From Telmatactis stephensoni (taxonomy: Eukaryota; Cnidaria; Anthozoa; Actiniaria; Isophelliidae): 64,000 bases of DNA. Where the stretch lies: positions 620,001 through 684,000 of the forward strand of contig JALIZF010001750.1 in assembly GCA_029948255.1 (NCBI GenBank), written 5' to 3'. This document shows positions 25,101 through 35,600 of the stretch, one piece after another. Positions within the stretch are counted from its first letter, which is position 1; each line of letters starts with the position of its first letter. Position numbers and translations under genes: made by a program. Below the pieces are notes generated by a model. The model had not been told where the DNA came from, did no database searches, and saw only the letters and a list, made by a program, of their open reading frames with translations.

Positions 25101-25549
25101 AGCAAAGTTAACTTGGAGTGGATTGCTGGCCAGCAGTATGTTTGTTTTGTGTCATGCACAAAAAAGAAGACTTAGATGGCTTTAAAAACCATTATTAATG
25201 TGTCATCATTTTCACAATAACTATTCAAAAGTTCTTTGAAAAAATTCACCAATCTATATCTGCTTGGCACATGAATGACAAAGGCTTACATTCGAATGTC
25301 CCTGTGAGCATTGCTATGGACTCATGAAGAGGTATCCATTTTTACAGAAAGTTCACCCACTCCCAAACTCCGAGATAGACAAGTGCATTATCATCATCAT
25401 CAATCATAAATTCATCACAACCAATGCAAGCATCACTTTACTGCAAGCGTGCATTATCAACTGATGTTTGTTGACCTATTTCTCCAAAAGACAACGATCA
25501 ATTCTCACGAATTCTTTACCTGGAAAGATATCAGTTCACCCACGTCCAT
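16129..25549 (-). CDS. CTNNBL1: beta-catenin-like protein 1 (ARM-repeat spliceosome-associated protein), 15 exons
   Basis: Exons, in transcript order, are 25,549-25,520; 24,732-24,461; 23,880-23,741; 23,432-23,335; 22,714-22,621; 22,469-22,378; 22,061-21,989; 21,828-21,770; 21,421-21,273; 21,094-20,962; 20,281-20,233; 19,466-19,288; 18,963-18,826; 18,154-18,082; 16,217-16,129. All join in phase at GT-AG borders and give 555 residues (human 563). The protein starts MDVGELISFQ, like the human MDVGELLSYQ. A basic stretch (about residues 15-34, KRK...KKK) is a probable nuclear signal. The rest is the armadillo-like helical fold. Diagnostic runs include FMESELDLHEEIQKLHVIAT, FLKGEGLQLM and KVDRLMELHFKY. 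Known role: partner of CDC5L and the Prp19 complex in splicing, and a nuclear-import-linked factor. It is divergent from FAAP24, 205 bp apart. Several MITEs and SINEs sit in introns. Confidence 0.95.
16713..17013. mobile_element. 301-bp MITE, ends TAAAGGCG...CGCC TTTA type
   Basis: The left end taaaggcgctgttacacgc matches the inverse of the right end gcgtgtaacaccgccttta. Internal repeats of gaaacttgt, tctcgcaac and agtttca occur in both orientations. It lies in the last intron of CTNNBL1 and shares the cttgtctcgcaac word with the element at 20,458-20,898. Confidence 0.8.
18220..18237 (+). repeat. homopolymer G tract (18 G)
   Basis: An uninterrupted run of 18 guanines is preceded by gggc and followed by a G-rich purine stretch (gtggaggggtgggaggggc) to about 18,270. 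It sits in a CTNNBL1 intron next to exon 14. A G-quadruplex is possible. The exact length in a natural sample may be uncertain because such runs are error-prone. Confidence 0.9.
18405..18685 (+). mobile_element. tRNA-derived SINE with GCGC-TTTATAAA tail
   Basis: The head resembles a tRNA gene, with box A-like tggtcgagtggtc near 18,418 and box B-like gagttcgagtccc near 18,458, but lacks a full cloverleaf with matching acceptor stem. About 200 bp of unrelated body follows. It ends in agcgcattgaggcg...aatgcgctttataaata, a tail shared with the SINE at 62,768-63,110. Such tails are generally provided by a partner LINE. It lies in the CTNNBL1 intron between exons 13 and 14. Confidence 0.75.
19799..19962 (-). 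mobile_element. truncated tRNA-derived SINE
   Basis: Read on the minus strand it starts with a tRNA-like head (box A-like ggctcggttggttgagc, box B ggggttcgattccc). It continues through the same body block as the element at 62,768-63,110 (shared plus-strand words aacgtccatatcggagaag and gacgtgaaggtctaacc). The 3' part of the element is missing. It sits in a CTNNBL1 intron. Confidence 0.75.
19968..20155. mobile_element. MITE copy, family also at 27,288-27,491
   Basis: It has inverted ends (aaactttccgtcggatttt / caaaattcaactgaaag) and an inner inverted pair gtgaaggggtgcagagcttatgc / gcataagctccacccccttcac. A closely related copy lies in a FAAP24 intron at 27,288-27,491. No coding potential. Confidence 0.75.
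20458..20898. mobile_element. 441-bp MITE, ends TAAGGTACGGTAATACGAGC
   Basis: The left arm (gtaatacgagcaacaaaatc, tctcaacttgtctcgcaac) is inverted on the right (gttgcgagacaagttgag, gattttgttgctcgtattac, cataccttta). The interior repeats ttgtctcgcaacaaaa and cgcgcagcatc in both orientations. It lies in the CTNNBL1 intron between exons 10 and 11 and shares words with the element at 16,713-17,013. Confidence 0.85.
21505..21690. repeat. tetranucleotide microsatellite (GAAT)n, interrupted
   Basis: Three blocks of gaatgaatgaat are separated by short unique words such as aaaggatcaaat. It lies in a CTNNBL1 intron. The open frames through it are composition effects. Confidence 0.9.
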
Positions 25550-25754
25550 TTTAGTTCAAATCCTGCCTCAAAACGGTGAAAATATACAAATAAATAAATC
25601 AGCTTCTTTGCACTTTCGAATTATCTTTAGGTACCAGTCCACTTCGTCCAACTGCGCTTGTGCTTATTCTATTTTGGATAACAGCTGACCGATTGTTTCG
25701 TGGGCTTTCAAGCTGAAATATTTTTTGACAAATTTCGACAGGAAACCATGTTTT
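25550..25754. promoter_or_regulatory. probable bidirectional promoter CTNNBL1 / FAAP24
   Basis: Only 205 bp separate the two divergent start codons (25,549 minus, 25,755 plus), so both 5' untranslated regions and any core promoter elements must fit here, or extend as overlapping transcripts. No TATA box is placed well for either gene. That fits housekeeping bidirectional promoters, but it is an inference from spacing alone. Confidence 0.6.
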
Positions 25755-28700
25755 ATGGCCAATAACTTAAATACTACAAAGATTCACCGAGCTTTTATCC
25801 CACAAGGACATGTACTTGTTAATGCTAAGTGGCATGGAAGTGAGCTGGTCAGAGCTATTCAAGGTTTTTATATTTTTTCTTTGTTTTGAAAAATTCGCGC
25901 CAAAATTCGAATTTCGCGTCTTCTATAAACATTTGCAGAGTGTGTAGTCGATGTGGTTTTCTTGTAGTCTATGAAACTTAGGATTTACTGATGTACATTT
26001 TCTTATTTTTAAGAGTAGTTTCTCGCCGCTATCGTTTCAATATTCCCGGAATATTCAGTGAGATTTTGACTAAAATCCACAGGGATCCCGCACAACTCAC
26101 TGAACTGATTAGATCTGGTTTCATGCATGAGTGACAGAAGCAAAGCTCAACCAGCAATAATAAGCCATTTGCATTGTTGCATCATATATACAACTACATG
26201 TACAAGCATGCTTTGCTCACTTTCTTTTGTAAAGTAATTAGTGCCAATAATTGTTCTACAATTCTCAGGAGGGAATTAAAATGTGGAAGAAAGACTCACA
26301 GACAATTATTTTTCTCAAGGATGTCTATCCTTGATCAGAGGCCAGTTGTATGAAGGGTGAATATCACTATCCAGTGGTTAAATCCTTATCCAGCGCATAA
26401 AATCTATACAAAATCTATACAGTGGAATATAACTCTTATCTGGTGGATAACTTTATCCAACCTTCGTATAATTGGGTCCTGGAAGGTTTCAAGCCATACA
26501 CTGAAACATTCTTTTTTAAATCTTTAAATCTTTTCAATAGAGCATCATACCAAAGTACTATTTGATGACAACATGGGTCTAGCAGACTTCCTCCCTTCCT
26601 GTGAAGTAGCCATGATTTATTTAACAGAGGCTGATTTGATCAGTGGAGCAGACTACAGAACCAAAATACTCAAACTTTCCAAGGTACAATCAATACATGT
26701 ATATAGACCAGTTTGGAGTATGTTATGTTGCTCAATGTCAGCCCTGATTTCCCATACAATTATTCAAAACCTCATTAAGCAAATTTATATTGTACTCATT
26801 TCTTAGTTTTTTGACTTGATAATGACATTCAGAAATGTTGAAATGCCGTCTTTAACAATTTTTAAGTAATTTTATCACTATTATGGATTTTAAGAGTATG
26901 CATTTGACTTTTGTTGAAAAGTTCAAGCAAATTAGCTTGTAAAAATCAAAAGTATTTGCTTTGATTCACACCTCACTAATTCATTCATTCATTCATTCAT
27001 TCATTCATTCAATTCATTCATTCATTCATTCATTCATTCATTCATTCATTCATTCATTAGCATATACTTCATGTCTTTCCATGAGCTGTTATATCAATAA
27101 AAACTCATTTATATTACACAATCGAGGGTGACCTTGAGCAACATATAATGTTGAACTGATTTGTCAGAATTATTTCTTCACATCTTAAATAGGAAAGTGC
27201 ATAGAAAATGCCAGGGAAGTGGTGAAGAGGAGAGAAAGTGGAATTAAGTCATTTAGAAAGTAATTGGCAAATCAGACCAACAGCTTTAAACTTTCAGTTA
27301 GATTTTGAGTTTTTCTGATCTGCCAATTATGTGAAGGGGGTGGAACTTATGCAAATGCCTTTGATGGTACCTCGATATCAATCCACATTTGCCATCCACC
27401 TAGAGGTCCTTTGAGGGCATTTGCATAAGCTCCTCCACCTTCAAATAAATGATTGGTAGATCAGAAAAACCCTAAATCCAACTGAAAGTTTAAATTCATT
27501 GTTGGTCATGATACAAGTGTTTTTGCAGTAACACTGATATGTTAATTTACAGGGTTATCAGAGAGTTCTTGTATTAGCAGAGAAAACACCTTTAAGTGAG
27601 CAATACTTTTCTGGTCTTCAAAAGTTTGTGGTGATGGAAAGATCTCTTGTTCTAATTCCTCTGACAAATACAACTGAGGCAGCTAAAAGCATCGGACAAA
27701 TGGTATGTGGGAATAGCAACTTTAAAATGTGGGAATGGTTATGGTTTGACCATGCCAGTTCCTTTACATTCATTGTGGATTGGTTACAATAAATTGTACA
27801 ACTTGCAGAAAATCCAGGTAATATGTTTTAATTGTGTAGAGGTGGTGCTGGTAGTGGTTTTTAACTGACGTATAAATTTTGTAGTTACAAATGTCTAATA
27901 GTTAGAAATAAATATTTCATTGAGTGTGTAATTTGCTAATAGTCATTTCTCCTCATTACTTTTTCTTTCTCTGAATTAATCCAGGTAAAGTTGGAAAACA
28001 AACCACAAAGCAATCCATATCGTATCAAAAGAAAACCTCAGTCTGCAGACACAGCATTAGTAATGACCATCCAATCAATTCCAGGTTTGGGAGAAAAAAA
28101 GGCCATGGACCTTCTTAATGAATTTAAAAGTAAGTGTACCAAGGGTTGGTCCCCAAGGGGTTTGGATGTGCCTTAACTTAAAAATAGGGCCATGTGGGAA
28201 GTGAGGGGGTTGTGGTTGGAGTGGTAATAGATTTAGGTTTGACTTCATTTGAACTACTAAATGCTTCCTTGTTAGTGACATGCACAAATAATGAGACTTT
28301 GCAATAAGGTAACTGAGTCAAGGATAGAAATTAGTGTGATCAAGTGATTGATCAATCACAGTTTGCCTTTTATTCCTATTCCTTGCTGGGCTTGTTTAGA
28401 AATGATCCAAATGTTTTGGAATACATGTATGGCCAGTATGAATACAGCTGCCTCAAATTAAATAATTTATATTGGCTCTCAAATGGTAGCCTCCTCCACA
28501 CAGGCATCTCTTTGGGTATTCTGGGCTTCTTGCGCAGAAAAAGTGTAAAAGAAGCCACAGGAAGCCCAAGGAATGAGCTGTCTGCAGAGGAGGCTACTCA
28601 AATGGGGTGTCACCTCTCATTTTACAGCATGTGATGGGAAGCAGTTGTAAAACAAAGACATGATTGTCAATGCTGTCCAAAAACGTTAACTGCTGAATGA

Positions 28701-31700
28701 TGCTGAGTTAACATTTGTTTATTTTTCAGGTATCGAAGGTATTAGTAAAGCAAATGTTGAGGTAAAGAATTGTCTGACAAACTGTCAGAGAATTGTCAGA
28801 CAAATGTGTCATCATTTGTCCTGATTGGTGAATGCATCTTAATTTAATCAATAGATTGTGCTTTAAGATATTATAAACAAGTATGAAATTGACAAGAACC
28901 TTGGAGTTTAAGCCATCCTTGGGAACTCAGTGTTGTTATTGTTACTCATTTCTCACTCCCAGAAAAAAATAGTGCTACAATGCCGGACAAAAAGGTTAAG
29001 ACAAAACGAAAAAAATGTTGCTTTTTGAGTAAACCCATCACTTTCAGTTAATTGTTCTCCCCTCTCCCCCTCTCACCCAATGTTGAGGTAGGTGCACAAT
29101 GTCGTCCATAGAATGGGCTATCGTCTGGTACAACATTGACCCGGGGGGGAGGGGGATTCCACAAATAACTTGTAAGGAAGAGGCGACCTAATCAAGTAAC
29201 AGCTGAAATGTATGGATTTCATAACTGTCTCAAGGATTTTTGTCCGTGATTGTATATAAACGATAAGCCTGTTATCGCGCGTTTACGTAAATTTCACAGT
29301 GTCTATACTAAATTTTTCACTCGTTGTCATGATGAACGCAAATTCTAATTACCAATCATAACGAAAGAATAACAGTTGTGTAGGCAAAAAAGCCTTTGAT
29401 GCTTCTTAAAGTTATTGGTTGCTGTCGCACGTGATTATAGTACTTCAGCTCTTTATGTCCATGGTTTATATCAAGGAAATAAGCGATCATGCTCGAAATT
29501 ATATAAAATATCTCTGGCAAGATAAGAATATACCTATCCAGGATCAATTATTATGCTGAGCAAACAAGCACTGGAACAAAATATTACACGTGAGAACTAT
29601 AGACAGTTCGCAGATAGAGTCATAGAAACATTGTACAGTTTCCTTGTTACTAAAATAGATAAGACTATAAATCCAGTAACAGTAGTGTGAATCTTATGAT
29701 TGCTTCAAAAGGACAAAGTACCAAATATTAACATCGCTTTTTCAAGAAAAGTCTGTTTTTTAATCTCACATTTAACGAATATCTAAAAGTGCTACATATT
29801 TTTTAGATCAGGGTCACGCGCGCGCGTTACAATTCCTCTGGGCATTGCGTGACATGTCAGTTTATCGCATTACACTACTGTACATAGAGGAATTTGATTA
29901 CCTAAGCAGGCAAAAAGTTTTGATTCTCTTTATAATAAAACCTCGAAGGAACTCTTTCAAATTGTCAATATGTTAGCTTTCAGGTAAACAAAGATTTCGC
30001 ACGATTCACAACCTCATTGATTTTGTTTTCAACGGTTAACGAACGGTCTACACCACTTTTCTCTAGAGAAGAACTGACTGATATCTACTTATAGAAAAGA
30101 TTGGCTGTTAACCGATAAGATGGCTTGTTAATCGTGGTTTTATTTCAAATATGCAATATTTGAATGAAGTTAACCGAGTTATAACCGTTTATATAGGTAC
30201 AAACACCCACATATATATAAGAAAATGTTCAACTTAGTATCAGCACCGCAAAGTTAGCACAAGAAGGGACCTCATGTTAGACTCCCTTGGGATTTGATAG
30301 CTCGGTTGTATCAAGTTGCACTAGACACGCAGCATGTCCATTTCGCGATCGTCGACCAGCGATTTTGTTTATTATTCAGTGTTTGATTTCATAACACATT
30401 TGGTAACATATTTCCACGCGCTATGGTAATTATGGTAATTATTGTGAGGCTTAGAATATAAACGGACCCTGATTCCACGTTTGTGTACCAGGACTGCTAA
30501 GCAGTTAACCGCCTGTAACGTTTATCCAAGCAAATGGCTATATACTTGCGTACACCTCCATTCTGATGGCTTTCTCGAAAACAGCACCAATGCTTAACTT
30601 TAGCATTGCAAATGTTGAAGGAGTGCACACCAATTTCGGCGAAATCATTGCGCGAGGGAAGTCGCTCTTAATCTGCCTGGCTGTAAGTTACTAAATGTAG
30701 ACTTCACACGTCTGTGGTACCTAACCTCTTTAATTTTCTGATTCTCCAGACCTTTCTGAAGATAACTAATCTTTTTCATATCTTTGAAGAAGGTCCACGT
30801 TTAATCTCTAAGCGTTAATGTGGAAATTGCTATTCTATTTCTAAGGAGTGTGAAATAGCTACGTTTTTAATAGGTAATCTGCGAAAACTTAATTTGTCCC
30901 GTATTTCCTCATACACTAAGACCGTGATCTACAACTTCCTGTACAAATATGAACACTTGATGTGAACAATTTGCAAGAGCCTTTTTTGGTATACCCTTGA
31001 ACTTGTCCCCGTAAAGCGCAAAACATGTCATAGACAATGCCGGACAAAAAGGTTAAGACAAAACGAAAAAAATGTTGCTTTTTGAGTAAACCCATCACTT
31101 TCAGTTAATTGTTCTCCCCTCTCCCCCTCTCACCCAATGTTGAGGTAGGTGCACAATGTCGTCCATAGAATGGGCTATCGTCTGGTACAACATTGACCCG
31201 GGGGGGAGGGGGATTCCACAAATAACTTGTAAGGAAGAGGCGACCTAATCAAGTAACAGCTGAAATGTATGGATTTCATAACTGTCTCAAGGATTTTTGT
31301 CCGTGATTGTAGGAACACTGCCTTGTATTTCATTATGGAAGTAAAAGGAGCAAGTGTAGCTCAGTTGTTTAGTGTGCAGCTTTATGAAGTGAGAGGGGTC
31401 CGAGTTTGATTCCTAGTCACCTCACATGCTTGTTTTCATTCTGTGTACAGTAGCTTTCAGCACTTAGCTTTAAAATGGAGTACTGATGGAGAAAGGGTGG
31501 TAGAGAGTGCACTGTCTGCTTCTTGGGAGACCAAGAAGAAAAAAAATTCATGTACAACATTGTCGTACCACACACCCTTATTCAGGGATTTATTAAGATT
31601 TTAAACACTGATTTGGCATCTGGCAGTGACACCATGGCAAGACTTCAGATATTTATTATCAGAAGTTGGTTTGAGTTTCTCAAAACCCAGTAAAGTTGTG

Positions 31701-31967
31701 TTCATAGCCTGTCAATTTGCCCAGTGCTGGGCCCTTAATGAAGCCACTGCTCATTAGGTCATTATTCAGAGCACCCTGCCATCCTCCTAGAAAAAGACTG
31801 TCATGATAATACTATTAAATAAATAGTCTGTTTTTCAGAAAGTACACAACATTTCACAACATTTTTGTTTTGTTCAGAGGATGTCACCAATTGTTGGCAA
31901 ATCTTGTGCACAACAAGTCAAGACATTTTTCCAGCAATCATTCCACCAGAACAAGAAGCCATTCTAA
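25755..31967 (+). CDS. FAAP24: Fanconi anemia core complex-associated protein 24, six exons
   Basis: Exons 25,755-25,863; 26,541-26,683; 27,553-27,702; 27,985-28,129; 28,730-28,761; 31,878-31,967 join in phase with GT-AG borders and encode 222 residues (human 215). The ATG at 25,755 is preferred over the one at 25,748, which meets a stop after five codons. The first two thirds form the inactive ERCC4-like nuclease domain (motif YLTEADLISGADYR, human YVTEADLVAGNGYR; then SEQYFSGLQKF, human SEQYFPALQKF). The C-terminus holds helix-hairpin-helix motifs (IPGLGEKKA near residues 166-174). FAAP24 binds FANCM and helps load the Fanconi core complex on branched or crosslinked DNA in the nucleus. The 32-nt fifth exon is unusually short. 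The last intron is 3.1 kb and carries duplicated repeats. Confidence 0.93.
26339..26480. mobile_element. MITE of about 140 bp, ends GGCCAGTTGTATGAAGG
   Basis: The left end aggccagttgtatgaagg pairs with the inverse of the right end ccttcgtataattgggtcct. The interior contains repeated tatccagtgg and atctatacaaaatctatac. It lies in FAAP24 intron 1, about 60 bp upstream of exon 2, with the exon's polypyrimidine tract just after it. Confidence 0.75.
26979..27058. repeat. tetranucleotide microsatellite (ATTC)n
   Basis: About 20 uninterrupted-to-near-perfect attc units occur in FAAP24 intron 2. It is the complementary composition to the (GAAT)n array at 21,505-21,690. Confidence 0.95.
27288..27491. 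mobile_element. second copy of the MITE at 19,968-20,155
   Basis: The ends aaactttcagttagatttt and aaatccaactgaaagttt are inverted. The inner pairs gtgaagggggtgg / ccacctt and cttatgcaaatgcc / ggcatttgcataag correspond block by block to the other copy. It lies in FAAP24 intron 2, about 60 bp before exon 3. Confidence 0.8.
28486..28597. repeat. foldback of 112 bp, ends GTAGCCTCCTC
   Basis: gtagcctcctccacacaggca on the left is inverted on the right (ctgtctgcagaggaggctac), with a further inner pair gggcttctt / gaagccc-like. It lies in FAAP24 intron 4. A piece with the words ccacaggaagcccaag also occurs near 22,800. Confidence 0.7.
28976..29254. mobile_element. Tc1/mariner-like MITE, copy 1 of an identical pair
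   Basis: The element is about 278 bp with imperfect ~28-bp terminal inverted repeats. The left end is tacaatgccggacaaaaagg. The right end, read inverted, is tacaatcacggacaaaaatc. Both share the perfect 10-mer cggacaaaaa. It is bordered by TA on both sides (gcTA|caatgcc ... gattg|TAtata), as expected for TA-targeting Tc1/mariner-type insertion. It contains no transposase. Copy 2 at 31,034-31,311 reads identical base for base by eye. Both lie in FAAP24 intron 5. Confidence 0.85.
29255..31033. other. 1.8-kb unique segment between identical MITEs
   Basis: AT-rich DNA inside FAAP24 intron 5, bracketed by two apparently identical MITE copies. It contains a short exon-like ORF with a good splice donor at 30,566-30,682. 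A possible promoter-like tatataagaaaatg lies near 30,214. No other recognisable gene part was found. Confidence 0.5.
30566..30682 (+). pseudogene. orphan first-exon-like ORF, weakly thioredoxin-fold (AhpC/TSA)-like
   Basis: ATG followed by 39 codons ends exactly at a strong donor (gct|gtaagt). The peptide starts MAFSKTAPMLNFSIANVEG and continues with NFGEIIARGKSLLICLA. This recalls the start of AhpC/TSA-type peroxiredoxin domains (AP.F.L...G....L.....K..LL.F), but the catalytic Cys region would be in a later exon that is not present downstream. A possible acceptor near 30,750 opens only about 20 codons before a stop. It could be a stranded exon of a duplicated gene, part of a nested gene, or chance. 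Confidence 0.3.
31034..31311. mobile_element. Tc1/mariner-like MITE, copy 2 of an identical pair
   Basis: I found no difference from copy 1 (28,976-29,254) across about 275 bases, including the ccc-G7-A-G5 run. Its right side has the TA expected after the terminus (gattg|TAgg), but its left side reads atagA|CAATG with no TA. So the outer borders of the pair carry TA while this inner border does not. Confidence 0.85.
31349..31440 (+). mobile_element. tRNA-like SINE head
   Basis: Box A-like tagctcagttgtttagtg and box B-like gagtttgattcctag have tRNA spacing, but no complete cloverleaf or anticodon stem could be drawn. The sequence continues into AT-rich body to perhaps 31,560. Likely a diverged SINE in FAAP24 intron 5. 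Confidence 0.45.
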
Positions 31968-32609
31968 AGGTACATGACATATAATTGGATACAGGTAAAG
32001 GTGACTTCTTTGAGTGCACTTTATAGAATCCATTTTTTATCCATTGATTAAAAAAAGCTAATTCTATTAACAAATTCTACAAGACATGTTTAATTCAAAT
32101 ACTAATAAATAATATAACACACACACTTATTTACATCATGGTAAACTATGCCACTCCTGACATGGGCTGTACCTAATATTATTGTGTTGGAGGATTTACA
32201 CAACCACCTTTTTTATCATAGCATAGCACCACTAAATCTTGGCACAGAGACTGAGTGATTATTCTGGGTATGACATCCCTATGAAGCCAACAGATTTTCT
32301 GTTCACAGGACAATATTATTATGGGTGTCATGCCAAAAATGATGGGCCTGCCTGCCAAGAATTAGGGGTGTCATGTCATAAAATAGTTGAAGTGTAAATT
32401 GGGCTTACAATGTACTTATGCTGTGAAACAATTCCTATGTAGCATACTGTGACAGACCCTGTGGAACTTATCAAAATTGCCGCACAGAAAAAACCCTGCT
32501 GAACTGAATGTATTAAGAAGCCTTTCTATTATTAAATCTTAATATAGCAATTAGGTACTGCCAGTGACGGGGTGGCATGTGGAATGATCCTAATATATGC
32601 AACTCTTTA

Positions 32610-35600
32610 TTAGTCTGTTTTAGGTTCATACATGGAAGGATGCTCTAAACGACAAAACACACAGAACTTTGCATTGTCTGCTTCCTCCAGCTGGGTAATT
32701 GAGAAAGGTTTGCTGCAATTCTGACACTGTGATACAAAATAAGTCATAGAATGTACATTACAATTATGATTGTTATCACAAAAGATTTTGATAATTATAA
32801 ATATTTCAATATTATGATAATGTACAGAACATGAGTATAGTTAGTACGTCTTGTATTATAAATAAGTTCAAGTGCTTTCAATTGATCCATGTGCATTGAG
32901 GGAGCAAGTAAAAGGTGTATCATCAGTACTTTGAAAGATCCAATATAACATTAATAAGTGAAGGGTTCAATGTGAAAACAGCCTAAGTGATTTTTTAATG
33001 ATATTTTTTCAATGGTATAAAATGGTATAATTAACTCTCCTATGCTGGAAAAAATAATCTCGGGACATCCATCAAAAAGTCACTTAGGTCATTTTCACAG
33101 CAAACCCTTCCACTTAGTGGAATGTATAGTAATTAATACATGTATGGCTTACATTGACAATCCTAAGGCCAATGTTCTTCCTGTGTTCCAGTACAACAGG
33201 TATATCATCACTTGATTCTATATTCCATAATCTTACAGTGTGATCCTGTGTAGTTAGATTATTGACTCAGTGAGATAAAAATATACTCAGACAGGTAAAT
33301 GTTGTTCCATTGAATTGAAGGGGTCCATTGAATGACATTTTCGTAATATTTTTTTCAATTTTTCTCAAATCTTTTTGTTTTTGAAATTTTTTCCTGACAT
33401 AACCATGCTGTAACCATATGCTACCATTTTCACAGTCATACAAAATCTACTCTATGTACAATGTTTTTGAAAAGTCTTTACCTACCTTTGAACATGACAA
33501 AACCCACTTTTGATCTTCACTTATGCTGCAGTCATTTACCCATCCCGAATGTCCCTTAAGGATAAATAAAAGAGATTTATAAATGAGGAAAAAGTGGATG
33601 AATGGGAAATTGGGGGAGGAAGAAAGAAATTTGAAACTTGTGTTGTGTAACTGCATGTATTAATTACCTTCAGAGCAAACTTTTGACACATGTTCTCCAC
33701 ATCCCATATCACCAGAGTTTCATCAAAGGATGATGATACCAGGGTATTTCCTAGTAAAACAAATTAAACCTTGATTGTTTAGTGTAAATAAAAGGTTATA
33801 CATCTACCTCTCTTACTTGAATTGTAATCTAGAAAGTTCCTGAAGGGTGAAACAATGTAATTTATTGGGAAAAAACAATCCCCAGAATGGTCCAGAATGC
33901 ATTTGAACTGGGTTTTTTTCCAACTGATCCACTCTCACTAGAAAATATCATCACTTCATCATCATCATCTGTCAACTGTGTGTGAGATCTCATATGCCAC
34001 CCCTTTCAACTAGATATCATCATTCATTGCTGCTCCCAGCTCTTGGAATGTGAGTCCTGTAGCAATAGAGATTGTATCAGGATATAAGGCCTGTTTCCTC
34101 TGGTTGATTAGGTAAGCACCATAGCAAGACATGAGATATTCTTTGATTCTTTGCACAGTAGCAGTGACCAGTGAAGATTGCTCTTCGATATGCTACAGTG
34201 GTTGAAGAATATATAACCTAGGTTGAAAAAATCAACCACCTACTCTAGGTTAAATGAAAAATGACCTGAAATCAAATTTGACCTGTAACATATATACATG
34301 TAACAGAATGCTTTTGACAGCAGTCATAAAGGAGATCTTGGTAGCAGTTGTCAGACTGCCAGATTCAGAGGTGTTTGTTATAGGCATTCCATACATGTTC
34401 CTTTCTGGAGAGAAAATCCTTTTCACTGTCGACAAAATCACTTATTTAATAGTCGTTTTCGTGTGAGTGGGAAACTTACCGTACCGTATTGTAACTGTAC
34501 CAGTATCATAGCTTCTATAAAAACATTTGAAATTCCTGCTGTAACCATATCGTATCGTAACTGTACAGTGTTCCCACTCATACGAAAACCACTCGATCTC
34601 TCAGAGTGACTTATGAGCCAGATATTTAGCTTTGCAATAATGCAATAATTGTAATAAGTATATTTACCATCTTTGCTAAATTGGCATGCACTGATGGAAC
34701 CCTCATGACCTTTTGAGAGTGTCATTGGTCCCTTGGTCCTAAACACCCCCGTTGCTATGTCCCAGAGTTGAATATTTTTATCCCATGAACCAGTGGCTAG
34801 TAGATGTTCATCTCTTGAAAAACTGCATGTTGAAATCACATTTATGTGGCCCCTTGAATGAGAAAGTGAATAGTACACATTAACTTAATTTGGTATATTC
34901 ATGCTCGGAATAAAGGATTTTATTAAGGTTTTTGTAGGTATTGGTTTTTATTAAGCCAGTATACCACTATGTCATAGACTTTGTCATACTGTACTACAGG
35001 GCCCACAGTAATTGACAAAAGCTATTGTGGTGACTCCTGCCTTCATAGAAACGTGAAGCTAAAAAAACTATTGTAAGTATGCATAATGTAACAATTGAGT
35101 CTTTGGAGCCAATCAGATTGAACATGTATGATTGCTTTTTCAAAATAGATACACAATTTACACTGAGACAAAACTCTGTTAACAGATGTAAGGCAATGTA
35201 AGGATGACACATTTTGCTCAACAAACAGTATGACTCCAAAACTTCCAGTAATATTTTGCCCTTGTTGGATTACCCCATCAATTTCTAAAGCCCACTCTGA
35301 GGCTTCTCATAAATTCTGTGTTCTTTGTCACTTGACTTGCTCTGTTTGTGTTTTCATAATTTCTGATCATTTGACTCTGTAAAGTCTATACTTTTAGTAT
35401 ACTTTTGTGATTTCTGATCATTTGATTCTGTAACATTACTATACTTTAGAATATCATCATCCATAGTTTTAATACCTTAAGCTTAGAGTCGTACTATTAT
35501 AACTGGTATTAAATGTCCGCATGTCAACAATTTTTGTTGTCCTATCCATTGATGTTGAGCAAATCCGATTTACCAGAGGCGAAAACCTGCAGCATGTCAC

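Noticed and set aside
28976..31311. LTR retrotransposon with two identical LTRs
   Set aside because: The repeats have terminal inverted repeats and TA borders, and the interior shows no primer-binding site, polypurine tract, gag or pol.
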